Origin: Rhodospirillales bacterium | GTDB lineage: Bacteria > Pseudomonadota > Alphaproteobacteria > BOG-932 > Roseiterribacteraceae | NCBI GenBank assembly: GCA_003165335.1 | Contig: PLTD01000083.1 | Span: 1-61,443 of the forward strand | Reading direction: 5' to 3' | Length of the DNA stretch: 61,443 nt | Part shown: in pieces, positions 26,132 to 34,471 of the stretch | How positions within the stretch are numbered: position 1 is the first letter of the stretch | How the letters are laid out: the number at the start of each line of letters is the position of its first letter | Made by a program: the position numbers and the translations under genes | Notes under the pieces: model-generated | Database searches by the model: none | The model's input: the letters and a program-made list of their open reading frames with translations, nothing else | Told to the model about the DNA's origin: nothing

Positions 26132-27295
26132 ATGGCACTCATTTTCGATCGGGCTGGGGTAAATCACCGGTTCTGCGCGCTGGCTATCGGCGCCGCCGGT
26201 TTGGCGCTTACGACATTTGGCGCACATTCCGCGCGTGCCGAAACCCGAGGCTATGCCGTCAGCTGGTTCTATATGGCCGCCGAATCGCAGCCCGACGATT
26301 GCCCTGAGGGCACCAATCCGCTTTCGGATGTGATGGTAAAGCAGTTCCTGGTGGATATGGGCAAAACACCCGCCGAGATCACCGAACTGTTCAAGGACTA
26401 TCCGAACAATCTCTATGGCGCGCTCTATATGCGCGGCAAGCGCGACGGCAAACCGGTCAATGTCTACAGCAATCCGACTTCGGTTCCCGATCCGAACATC
26501 AAGACCGCCAAGGGCCATGTTGCCTTTGGTTTCAACCTGGATAGCAAGGAGGGTCCGAACGATTTCGTGGATCCGCAGACCAATGAGCGCGGCGTCGACG
26601 ACATGCTGTATCGCGCCGTCGGCTGTTTCATTACTCAGCGCGCCAGCGGCGGCACGCGTGCTACCTGGCCGGCGATCGAATGGGACATGACCCGCGACCA
26701 GATGCCTGCCTGGGTTATCGAAATTTCGGGTATCGAGCGCGACGCCAACGGGAAAGTTAAGGACGGTGACGTCAAGGTCGGCTTTTATCGCGCTACCAGC
26801 CCGGTGACGCGCAACGCCGCGGGCGATCCTCAGGCGGATATGAGTTTTGCCGTCGACACCAATCCGCGGACGCAGAATTTGGTGCATGCGACGATGAGGA
26901 ACGGCACGCTCACCACCGACCCGTTTGAATTCTACCTGTTGCAGGACCCGTTTGGAGTCGCCGAATATCATTTCAAACAGGCCAAGGTTCGTCTCACGCT
27001 GAACGACGATGGATCGGCCAAGGGTGTACTGGGCGGCTATGAGCCGTGGCTGCCGATCTATCACAGCTTTGCGCTGGGCGGATCGACGAACGAACTGAAT
27101 CTATCGGTCAACACGCCGGGTATCTATTATGCGCTGAAGAAGCTCGCCGATGCCTATCCGGACGCATCGGGCCAGAACCAGTTCATTTCGGCATCGTATA
27201 TGATCGAAGCCGTTCCTGCGTTCGTCAGTCATCCGAACGCAGATAAGACCTCAATGAATGTCGGTCCGGTACGGCTGGCTCAAGTGCGGCAATAA
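26132..27295 (+). CDS. Secreted protein of unknown family, tandem paralog 1
   Basis: 387-aa exported protein; a signal peptide ends near residue 38 (AHSARA then ETRGYAVSWFYMAAES). I do not recognise the family. The mature protein has only two cysteines (in DDCPEGTN and RAVGCFITQ), conserved in all three paralogs and likely disulfide-bonded, and many acidic loops (DFVDPQTNERGVDDMLYRA). Conserved central block VIEISGIERDANGKVKDGDV. Mature sequence is close to paralogs 2 and 3. GGGGAGG precedes the ATG. First of six co-directional envelope genes ending at the terminator at 34410; probably periplasmic or extracellular, role unknown. Confidence 0.85.
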   Translation: MALIFDRAGVNHRFCALAIGAAGLALTTFGAHSARAETRGYAVSWFYMAAESQPDDCPEGTNPLSDVMVKQFLVDMGKTPAEITELFKDYPNNLYGALYMRGKRDGKPVNVYSNPTSVPDPNIKTAKGHVAFGFNLDSKEGPNDFVDPQTNERGVDDMLYRAVGCFITQRASGGTRATWPAIEWDMTRDQMPAWVIEISGIERDANGKVKDGDVKVGFYRATSPVTRNAAGDPQADMSFAVDTNPRTQNLVHATMRNGTLTTDPFEFYLLQDPFGVAEYHFKQAKVRLTLNDDGSAKGVLGGYEPWLPIYHSFALGGSTNELNLSVNTPGIYYALKKLADAYPDASGQNQFISASYMIEAVPAFVSHPNADKTSMNVGPVRLAQVRQ

Positions 27296-27353
27296 GGTGG
27301 TTGCGGAACAGAACGACTAGGATCGGACAGGCCTTAAAGTCAGATAACGCGCT

Positions 27354-27381
27354 TTGTCACGAACAGTCGTTGTCCCACACT
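27354..27381 (+). promoter_or_regulatory. Promoter-like element of paralog 2
   Basis: TTGTCA (27354-27359), 16 bp, CACACT (27376-27381), matching the element before paralogs 1 and 3 with two or three base changes. A downstream AAGATTAGCAAGAAGCTGA tract resembles the same position before paralog 3 (AAGATCAGCAGGAAGCTGA). Confidence 0.5.
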
Positions 27382-27467
27382 CATCTTCTAAAAGATTAGC
27401 AAGAAGCTGACGAGTGGCGTTTGCTATTGGAACGCTGGTTACGTCGGCTCCAGGGAGGCAGCGGGTT

Positions 27468-28640
27468 ATGAATTATTCGCATTTGCCAAAGATTAAGCAT
27501 CGCGGCGGCACGTTCGTACGCACTGTTGCTATCTGTGCTGCGGGTTTTCTGGCCGCAGGATATGCGGCGCATTCTGCGCAGGCCGAAACGCGGGGCTATG
27601 CGGTCAGCTGGTTCTACATGGCCGCGGAATCGCAGAACGATGACTGCCCCGACGGCACCAATCCCCTGTCCGAAGTGATGGTACGAAAGCTTTTGAGCGA
27701 GAAGGGTAAGACCCCGGCTGAGATCGACTTCATTATGAAGGATTTCCCCAACAACTTGCGCGACACACTCTATATGCGGGGAAAAATCGACGGCAAACCG
27801 GTCAATGTCTATATCAACCCGACCTCAGTTCCCGATACGAACATCAAGACCGCCAAGGGCCATGTCGCCTATGGCTTTAACCTGGACGGCAAGGACGGCC
27901 CGAACGATTTCGTCGATCCCCAGACGAACGAGCACGGCGTAGATGACATGTTGTACCGGGCAGTCGGCTGTTTCGGTACACAGCGCGCCAGCGGCGGCAT
28001 GCGTCCGACCTATCCTGCCATTCAATGGGATACAACGCGCGACCAGATGCCGGCCTGGATTATCGAGATTTCGGGTATCGAGCGCGACGCCAACGGGAAA
28101 GTTAAAGACGGGGACGTCAAGGTCGGCTTTTATCGCGCAACTACCCCGGTGACGCGCAATGCGGCGGGCGATCCCCAGGCGGATATGAGTTTCACCGTCG
28201 ATACCAATCCGCGCATGCAAAATGTCGTCCACGCGACGATACAGAACGGCACGTTGGTAACGGACCCCTTCGAGTTCTATCTGGTACAGGATCCATTCGC
28301 CGTCGCGGAGTATCACTTCAAGCAGACCCGCGTCCGTCTGATGCTGAATGAGGACGGTACCGCCAAGGGCGTTCTGGGCGGCTATGAGCCTTGGTTGCCA
28401 GTCTATGAGAGCTTCGCATTGGGCGGTTCGACCAACGAGCTCAACCTGTCGATCGACACACCCGGAATATATTACGCGCTGAGGAAGCTGGCCGATGCAT
28501 ATCCGGATGCTTCGGGGCAGAATCAGTATATTTCAGCGTCCTACTGGATCGAGGCGGTGCCGGCCTTCGTCAGCCATTCCAACGCCGAAAAAACTGCCGG
28601 GATCGCCGGGCCGGTGCGTCTAGCGCAAATGCATCAATAG
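27468..28640 (+). CDS. Secreted protein of unknown family, tandem paralog 2
   Basis: 390-aa homolog of the preceding gene. Start at ATG 27468, which follows CAGGGAGGCAGCGGGTT, a leader shared almost base for base with paralog 3; the frame is open further upstream but without signal. Signal peptide to about residue 41 (AHSAQA then ETRGYAVSWFYM). Cysteines are again DDCPDGTN and RAVGCFGTQ. The stretch from about 28070 to 28190 is nearly identical in DNA to 26730-26850 of paralog 1, suggesting recent duplication or gene conversion. Function unknown. Confidence 0.85.
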   Translation: MNYSHLPKIKHRGGTFVRTVAICAAGFLAAGYAAHSAQAETRGYAVSWFYMAAESQNDDCPDGTNPLSEVMVRKLLSEKGKTPAEIDFIMKDFPNNLRDTLYMRGKIDGKPVNVYINPTSVPDTNIKTAKGHVAYGFNLDGKDGPNDFVDPQTNEHGVDDMLYRAVGCFGTQRASGGMRPTYPAIQWDTTRDQMPAWIIEISGIERDANGKVKDGDVKVGFYRATTPVTRNAAGDPQADMSFTVDTNPRMQNVVHATIQNGTLVTDPFEFYLVQDPFAVAEYHFKQTRVRLMLNEDGTAKGVLGGYEPWLPVYESFALGGSTNELNLSIDTPGIYYALRKLADAYPDASGQNQYISASYWIEAVPAFVSHSNAEKTAGIAGPVRLAQMHQ

Positions 28641-28698
28641 CGTGAAATCGGTACGGAACTATCGGGATCGGGTAGCCTCTGAACCTAAACGACACACT

Positions 28699-28726
28699 TT
28701 GACGCAACAGGTTGTTGTGTCATACT
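28699..28726 (+). promoter_or_regulatory. Promoter-like element of paralog 3
   Basis: TTGACG (28699-28704), 16 bp, CATACT (28721-28726), then TATAAGATCAGC. Same -35/-10-like hexamers and spacing as before paralog 1. Conservation across three copies suggests shared transcriptional control. Confidence 0.55.
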
Positions 28727-28822
28727 CATTAGATATAAGATCAGCAGGAAGCTGATCGTATGCGAAGAGTGCGTTTGCGGTCGGAACGGCGGATTAGGTC
28801 GGTTCCAGGGAGGCAGCGGGTT

Positions 28823-29992
28823 ATGAGTTATTCGGATTTGCCAGGCGCGAAACTGCGTGTCGGAGCGTTCGCTCGTGGCTTGGCGCTCGGCGTTGCAAGC
28901 GTCGCTGCGGTCGGGTTCGGCGCGCATTCGGCGCAGGCCGAGACTCGCGGCTATGCGGTCAGCTGGTTCTATATGGCTGCCGAGTCGCAGCCGGATGATT
29001 GCCCTGAAGGCACCAATATGTTGTCGGAGCCGATGGCGCGCAAGATCATGACGGACCTAGGTAAAACTCCGGCTGAGATCGAAGCCGCATTCAAGGATTA
29101 CCCGTCCAATATGTACGGTCAGGTCGTGATGCGCGGGAAGGTCAACGGCAAACCGGCAAATATTTATACCAACCCGACATCGGAGCCCGACCCGATGGTC
29201 AAGACGGCCAAGGGCCATGTCGCCTATGGCTTCAATCTGGACGGCAAAGATGGGCCGAACGATTTCGTCGATCCGCAAACGGGTGAGCACGGCGTCGATG
29301 ACATGGCATATCGCGCGCTCGGCTGTTTCATCACCCAGCGCGCCAGCGGGGGGCAGCGGCCGACCTGGCCTGCCATTGAGTGGGATACAACGCGCGACCA
29401 GATGCCCGCCTGGATTATCGAGATTTCCGGCATCGAGCGCGACGCCAACGGCAAGGTGAAAGACGGCGACGTCAAGGTCGGCTTTTATCGCGCCACCACG
29501 CCGGTGACGCGCAACGCCGCGGGCGATCCTCAGGCCGATATGAGCTTTACCGTCGATACCAACCCGCGGATGCAGAATGTTGTCCATGCAACACTGCATA
29601 ACGGGACGCTGACCACCGACCCGTTCGAGTTCTATATGATCCAGGACCCCTTTGCGGTCGCGGAATATCATTTCAAGCAGACGCGCGTTCGGCTGACATT
29701 GAACGATGATGGGACGCTGAAGGGCGTGCTTGGCGGATATCAACCCTGGCTGCCGGTCTATGAGAGCTTCGCGGTGGGCGGACCGGTCAATGAGTTGAAC
29801 CTCTCCGTCGACGCGGCTGGCATCTATTATGCGCTGAAGAAACTGGCCGACGCCTATCCCGATGCATCGGGTCAGAACCAATATATTTCAGCATCTTATT
29901 GGATCGAGGCGGTGCCGGGCTTCATCAGTCACCCGAACGCCGAAAAGACGTCAATGGTTGTCGGGCCGGTTAAACTGGCGGCGGCGCGTTGA
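28823..29992 (+). CDS. Secreted protein of unknown family, tandem paralog 3
   Basis: 389-aa third copy. Start at ATG 28823 after GGGAGGCAGCGGGTT. Signal peptide to about residue 40 (AHSAQA then ETRGYAV). Two mature cysteines, DDCPEGTN and RALGCFITQ. It differs from copies 1 and 2 mainly in residues 75-110 (IMTDLGKTPAEIEAAFKDYP region) while the C-terminal third, including LADAYPDASGQNQYISASYWIEAVP, is strongly conserved. It is followed after 43 bp by the CxxCH protein, so the paralogs and the DUF1592/DUF1552 pair probably act together. Confidence 0.85.
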   Translation: MSYSDLPGAKLRVGAFARGLALGVASVAAVGFGAHSAQAETRGYAVSWFYMAAESQPDDCPEGTNMLSEPMARKIMTDLGKTPAEIEAAFKDYPSNMYGQVVMRGKVNGKPANIYTNPTSEPDPMVKTAKGHVAYGFNLDGKDGPNDFVDPQTGEHGVDDMAYRALGCFITQRASGGQRPTWPAIEWDTTRDQMPAWIIEISGIERDANGKVKDGDVKVGFYRATTPVTRNAAGDPQADMSFTVDTNPRMQNVVHATLHNGTLTTDPFEFYMIQDPFAVAEYHFKQTRVRLTLNDDGTLKGVLGGYQPWLPVYESFAVGGPVNELNLSVDAAGIYYALKKLADAYPDASGQNQYISASYWIEAVPGFISHPNAEKTSMVVGPVKLAAAR

Positions 29993-30035
29993 AAATTTGC
30001 GGATCGAAATGAAAATGTCAGGTAAGGGCAGGGGA

Positions 30036-31745
30036 ATGACGGGTAAAGGAATGATGCGGCGCTTGGCATTATGCGGTGCTGTCGCTGCGCTCTGTTTGAC
30101 CGGTTTCACCGGTCAGTCGAAAGCTGACGGCGATGCTGCGGGTCAGGTTGCCATGCGACGACTGACGCAGGACCAGTATAAGCAAATTATCAACGATATA
30201 TTCGGTCCCACCGTTACGTTGGGCGGCCGCTTCGAGCCGGATTTGCGCGACTCCGGATTGCTCGCGGTTGGCGCGGCGCAGGTCAGCGTCACGGCCGCCG
30301 GGCTTGAGCAATACGACCTCATGGCGCGCAGCATCGCGACCCAGGTCGTCGACGAAAAGCATCGGCCGTTACTGGTCGGTTGCAAGCCTGCTTCGGAGAC
30401 GGCTCCGGACGACGCTTGCAGCAAGGCGTTTCTCTCCAAGGTCGGCAAGTTGCTCTATCGCCGTCCTCTGACGCAGCACGAGCTCGACGCCGAAGTCGCA
30501 GCCGCCAATGCGGCGACGGTCAAGACCGGCAGCTTTTACAACGGCCTGGGCCTTAGCCTGGCCGGTATGCTGGAAGCGCCGGAGTTCCTGTTCCGCCAGG
30601 AAGCCGTCGAGCCCGATCCGGATCATGCCGGCGCCTATCGACTGGACGCCTATTCCAAGGCCTCGCGCCTGAGCTTTTTCCTGTGGAACGCGGCGCCCGA
30701 CCCCGAGCTTTTGGCCGCCGCCCAAAACGGGGATCTGAATTCCTCCAGCGGTCTGAAAAAACAGGTCGACCGGTTGATGGCATCGCCGCGGCTGGAAGCC
30801 GGTGTAAGGGCGTTCTTCGGCGACATGCTGGCCTTCGACGGGTTCAGCACTCTGGCCAAGGACACGACGCTCTATCCGAAATTCACCTCACAGGTCCTGC
30901 GCGACGCGCAGGAGCAGACGATGCGTACGATTGTCGACCATCTGCTCGTTCAAAAGGCCGATTATCGCGATCTGTTCACCACCAATAAAACCTTTCTGAC
31001 ACCGCTTTTGGCGTCAATCTACAAAGTCCAGGCTTCGTTCCCCGAGGGCGTGCAGGACCCTTGGGTCGCTTTCGAATATCCGGCTGACGTTCCGCAGGCC
31101 GGTATTCTGACCGAAGCGAGCTTTGTCGGCCTGCATTCCCATCCAGGCCGCAGTTCGGCAACGATCCGCGGCAAGGCGCTGCGTACTGTTCTGCTGTGCC
31201 AGAAAGTCCCTGATCCGCCGGGCAATGTGAATTTCAACTTGGTTCAAGACACCAACAACCCCAACTATAAGACTGCACGTCAGCGTCTTGAGGCCCATCG
31301 CACGCAACCGAGCTGCGCCGGATGCCACAAGATTATGGATCCGGTAGGATTGGCGATGGAGAATTTCGACACGATCGGCGGCTTCCGCACGACAGAGAAC
31401 GGCGCCCCGATCGACGCCAGCGGAGAGTTGGACGGCGCGAAATTCAGCGACGTCGCGGGCTTGGGCAAGGCAGTGCACGACAATCCAGCGGCCACCGCCT
31501 GCATCGTCAACCGGGTCTATGAGTTCGGCGCGGGTCATGCCCCCAATAAATCAGAGACCGAATGGGTGCGCGGCACGCTAGCCAAGGACTTCGCGTCCGG
31601 CGGGTATAAATTTACCGATCTGCTTAAGGATGTCGCAACCAGCGACGTGTTCTATCGCGCGTCCGCTCCCCAGACCGGGGCTTTGGACACACCTAAAGCG
31701 AAACTTGCTTCCGATGTGACTGGGAACCAGGAGGTTCAGAAATGA
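30036..31745 (+). CDS. DUF1592/DUF1588/DUF1585-type protein with CxxCH motif
   Basis: 569-aa exported protein. N-terminal signal-type segment (MMRRLALCGAVAALCLTGF) then MRRLTQDQYKQIINDIFG, typical of the DUF1587/DUF1595/DUF1592/DUF1588/DUF1585 set found in planctomycetes, myxobacteria and some proteobacteria. A CAGCH haem-c motif lies at about 427-431, followed by KIMDPVGLAMENFD, the DUF1588 signature; covalent haem is inferred. Start choice among ATGs at 30009, 30036 and 30051 is uncertain; 30036 has the best-spaced AAGGG. The frame continues upstream into paralog 3 without meaning. Its stop overlaps the DUF1552 start (ATGA). Biochemical role unknown. Confidence 0.88.
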   Translation: MTGKGMMRRLALCGAVAALCLTGFTGQSKADGDAAGQVAMRRLTQDQYKQIINDIFGPTVTLGGRFEPDLRDSGLLAVGAAQVSVTAAGLEQYDLMARSIATQVVDEKHRPLLVGCKPASETAPDDACSKAFLSKVGKLLYRRPLTQHELDAEVAAANAATVKTGSFYNGLGLSLAGMLEAPEFLFRQEAVEPDPDHAGAYRLDAYSKASRLSFFLWNAAPDPELLAAAQNGDLNSSSGLKKQVDRLMASPRLEAGVRAFFGDMLAFDGFSTLAKDTTLYPKFTSQVLRDAQEQTMRTIVDHLLVQKADYRDLFTTNKTFLTPLLASIYKVQASFPEGVQDPWVAFEYPADVPQAGILTEASFVGLHSHPGRSSATIRGKALRTVLLCQKVPDPPGNVNFNLVQDTNNPNYKTARQRLEAHRTQPSCAGCHKIMDPVGLAMENFDTIGGFRTTENGAPIDASGELDGAKFSDVAGLGKAVHDNPAATACIVNRVYEFGAGHAPNKSETEWVRGTLAKDFASGGYKFTDLLKDVATSDVFYRASAPQTGALDTPKAKLASDVTGNQEVQK

Positions 31746-33082
31746 TTACGCTTAGGTCAATCGATCGTCGTCGCGTACTCCGTGGCATGCTTGGCGGCAC
31801 AGCCGTCACGGTCGCTCTACCGTTCCTTGACTGCTTCCTGGACGAGAACGGAACCGCTCTGGCATCGGGCGCGCCGCTTCCGGTGTGCTTCGGCACATGG
31901 TTCTGGGGCCTTGGCCTCAATCCAGGCCGGTGGGAGCCGCCGACAGCCGGCAAGATTACCCAATTCGGTCCCGAACTGGCCGGGCTGACCCCCTATAAGG
32001 ACAAGGTCAACGTCTATTCGGGTACAAAGGTCATTCTGGACGGGCGTCCGATGATTACCCACTTCACCGGCGACTGGGCGGTGTTGACCGGCACGACGCC
32101 GCGCGAAGAACGCGTGATCATTCCCAGCGTCGACATGCTGATCGCCGATGTGATCGGCACCAAGACGCGTTTCCGGTCGCTCGAAGTCTCCTCGACCGGC
32201 AACCCGGTCCATTCCTACAGCCGACGCGAGGGGGCTGCGATCAATCCGGCAGAGGTTTCGCCGGCGGCGCTCTATACCCGCATCTTCGGACCCGAGTTCA
32301 AGGACCCGAACGCAGCCGACTTCAAGCCGGACCCGCAGGTGATGGCGCGCCAGAGCGTGCTTTCGGCCGTGCGCGCACAGCGCGAAGACCTGGCCAAGAC
32401 TTTGGGCGCCTCCGACAAGGCGCGCCTAGACGAATATTACTCGTCGCTTCGCCAGATCGAGCAGCAGCTTGACCTCGAGTTGCAGAAGCCGGCCCCGCTG
32501 GAGGCCTGCACCTCTCCGGACAAGCCGACCGACATCGTGCTGGGTTCAGAAATCGAATCGGTAAAGGGCAACCACAAGCTGTTCGCCGGACTGTTGTCCC
32601 ATGCGTTGGCCTGCGGTCAGACCCGGGTCATCAACGTAACCTTCAACGACGCGACATCGTCGCTGCGCAAGCAGGGTTCCTCGATGACCCACCATGTCTA
32701 CAGCCACGAAGAATCAATCGACCCGGTGCTCGGCTATCAGCCGAACGTTACCTCCTTCATTATGAACATCAGCGGCGGTCTGGCCGATATGGTCGGCGCT
32801 CTCGACAGCATCAAAGAAGGCGACGGGACGCTGCTCGATCGGATGCTGCTGATGGCATCGACCGACACGGGCTATGCCAAGGTTCACAGCCTGGACGACA
32901 TGCCGCTCATCACCGCGGGCCGCGCCGGCGGGCGGATGAAGACGGGCTATCACGTCGTGGCCAAAGGCGATCCGGCAACACGCCTGGGTCTGACTGTGCA
33001 GCAAGCGGTCGGCGTGCCGATCAATAGCTGGGGCACGGATTCGATGCAGACATCGAAGACCTTCACTGAGGTGATGGCCTAA
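31742..33082 (+). CDS. DUF1552 protein with Tat-like signal
   Basis: 446-aa protein of the DUF1552 family, which almost always accompanies DUF1592 proteins. The N-terminus DRRRVLRGMLGGTAVTVALPF is a twin-arginine-like export signal. Family features include FGTWFWGLGLNPGRWEP, THFTGDWAVLTGT and the C-terminal MASTDTGYAKVHSLDDMP. DUF1552 is structurally related to the DUF1501/alkaline-phosphatase-like group by general knowledge, but no function is proven. Translation is coupled to the preceding gene by a 4-nt overlap, with AGGAGG upstream. Confidence 0.9.
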   Translation: MITLRSIDRRRVLRGMLGGTAVTVALPFLDCFLDENGTALASGAPLPVCFGTWFWGLGLNPGRWEPPTAGKITQFGPELAGLTPYKDKVNVYSGTKVILDGRPMITHFTGDWAVLTGTTPREERVIIPSVDMLIADVIGTKTRFRSLEVSSTGNPVHSYSRREGAAINPAEVSPAALYTRIFGPEFKDPNAADFKPDPQVMARQSVLSAVRAQREDLAKTLGASDKARLDEYYSSLRQIEQQLDLELQKPAPLEACTSPDKPTDIVLGSEIESVKGNHKLFAGLLSHALACGQTRVINVTFNDATSSLRKQGSSMTHHVYSHEESIDPVLGYQPNVTSFIMNISGGLADMVGALDSIKEGDGTLLDRMLLMASTDTGYAKVHSLDDMPLITAGRAGGRMKTGYHVVAKGDPATRLGLTVQQAVGVPINSWGTDSMQTSKTFTEVMA

Positions 33083-33116
33083 TCGGGCGCATCTGGTTTT
33101 TGGGAGGAATTGGGAA

Positions 33117-34403
33117 ATGGGGCTGAAAACGGCTCTTGCTATCGGTGTCGTCGCCGTGGTTGTCGTCGGTGGCGGCCTGTACTTGGTGAACCAGCATAAG
33201 GCGACGGTTTCGTCGCCGATCGTGGCACGGCTCTCGACGCCGCCCGGCGTGACCTTTCAGAAGGTCAAGGTCGGCACGGTAACTGCCATTCCGGGTTCTA
33301 GCTCGGATCAGCAGGCTCAGCTTACGGTCTATGCCGACGCGAAAGGACTGACGCTTTATACGTTCGACAAGGACACACCCGGCAAGTCTGCCTGCACCAG
33401 CGACGAATGCGTCAAGGCATGGCCAATTCTGGCTGCCTCGGCCGATGCCAAGCCGGTCGACGACTGGAGCATCGTCACCCGCGACGACGGCAGCAAGCAG
33501 TGGGCCCTTAAAGGCAAGCCGCTTTATACTTTCGTCAAAGACCAGAAGTTCGGCGATTATACCGGCGACGGCGTGGCCAAGCTTTGGCACATGGCGCTTC
33601 TGGAGCCGGCCGCGGATATGCAGCTGCCGATCGGCGTGGATGTGGCGGAAGTAAATGAGGCGAACGGTCAGACGCTGGTCGATTCCCGCAGCATGCCGCT
33701 TTATGCCTACGACGGCGATGTTTCCGGCGGTAAAGTCGATTGCGACAAGGGTCCTTGCGGGCCGCAGTGGAAGCCGCTGCTGACCGGGCAACTCGCCAAT
33801 AATCTGGGTGATTTTTCGGTCGTCAGCCGCGCGGACGGTATCCAGCAGTGGGCCTTCCAGGGCCATCCGCTGTTCACCTATGGCGGCGATCTGGATATAG
33901 GCGATGCCAATGGCGTCGATGCCGATAAGCATTTCCAGATCGCGCAGATCGAGAAATATTTCATTCCCCCGGAAGTGAAGGTCTTACCGAACGAACGCAA
34001 GGGCGGGCTGCTGGCCGATGCGAACGGCAAGACGCTCTATGCCCGGGACCGTGTCCGTTTCGACGGTACAGGCGGTCATGCTGCACGTGGAGCCGACCGG
34101 GGCGTTCCGATGCTGGGCGTGACGATCGGCACGTCTGGTTGCGATGTGGAATGCGCCAAAGACTGGCATCCTTTGATCGCCTCAGCGGATGCAAAGCCTT
34201 CGGGATATTGGTCGCTGATGAAGCGTGACGACGGTGCGCAGCAATGGGCCTATCAAGGCTATGCCCTGTACAGCTATTCCGGCGACAGGAAGCCTGGCGA
34301 TATGATAGGCCAGGACACCTATACGCTGATGGTGACAGATGGCGAGAAAATCGCCGACGCACGCCACGGTATGGGACTTTATTGGCGGACCACCTCGCCA
34401 TAA
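33117..34403 (+). CDS. Membrane-anchored COG4315-like repeat protein
   Basis: 428-aa envelope protein. N-terminal membrane anchor (ALAIGVVAVVVVGGGLYLV, residues 5-23) without lipobox. Three related modules of the 'secreted repeat of unknown function' type: LTVYADAKGLTLYTFDKD with CTSDECVKAW; MPLYAYDGD with CDKGPCGPQW; and LLADANGKTLYARD with CDVECAKDWHPL. Each has the C-x3-C-x3-W pattern and a following WSLM/WSIV...D-D-G...QWA...G..LY block. Family function is unknown; redox or copper/haem handling is a guess. GGGAGGAATTGGG precedes the ATG. Last gene before the terminator. Confidence 0.85.
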   Translation: MGLKTALAIGVVAVVVVGGGLYLVNQHKATVSSPIVARLSTPPGVTFQKVKVGTVTAIPGSSSDQQAQLTVYADAKGLTLYTFDKDTPGKSACTSDECVKAWPILAASADAKPVDDWSIVTRDDGSKQWALKGKPLYTFVKDQKFGDYTGDGVAKLWHMALLEPAADMQLPIGVDVAEVNEANGQTLVDSRSMPLYAYDGDVSGGKVDCDKGPCGPQWKPLLTGQLANNLGDFSVVSRADGIQQWAFQGHPLFTYGGDLDIGDANGVDADKHFQIAQIEKYFIPPEVKVLPNERKGGLLADANGKTLYARDRVRFDGTGGHAARGADRGVPMLGVTIGTSGCDVECAKDWHPLIASADAKPSGYWSLMKRDDGAQQWAYQGYALYSYSGDRKPGDMIGQDTYTLMVTDGEKIADARHGMGLYWRTTSP

Positions 34404-34409
34404 GATCCA

Positions 34410-34439
34410 GGGCGGGGAGAGATCCCCGCCCTTTTTTTT
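34410..34439 (+). terminator. Rho-independent terminator of the DUF1592/DUF1552 cluster
   Basis: Perfect 9-bp GC-rich stem GGGCGGGGA / TCCCCGCCC with a GAGA loop and a run of eight T. It starts 6 bp after the COG4315-like stop and defines the end of the 26-34 kb transcription unit. Confidence 0.95.
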
Positions 34440-34471
34440 ATCTCATCAAACCGAACACTCAACGAGGAACG

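Noticed and set aside
29862-30035. N-terminal extension of the DUF1592 protein into paralog 3
   Set aside because: It overlaps conserved codons of paralog 3 and gives an arginine-rich non-export N-terminus; internal ATGs give a signal peptide.
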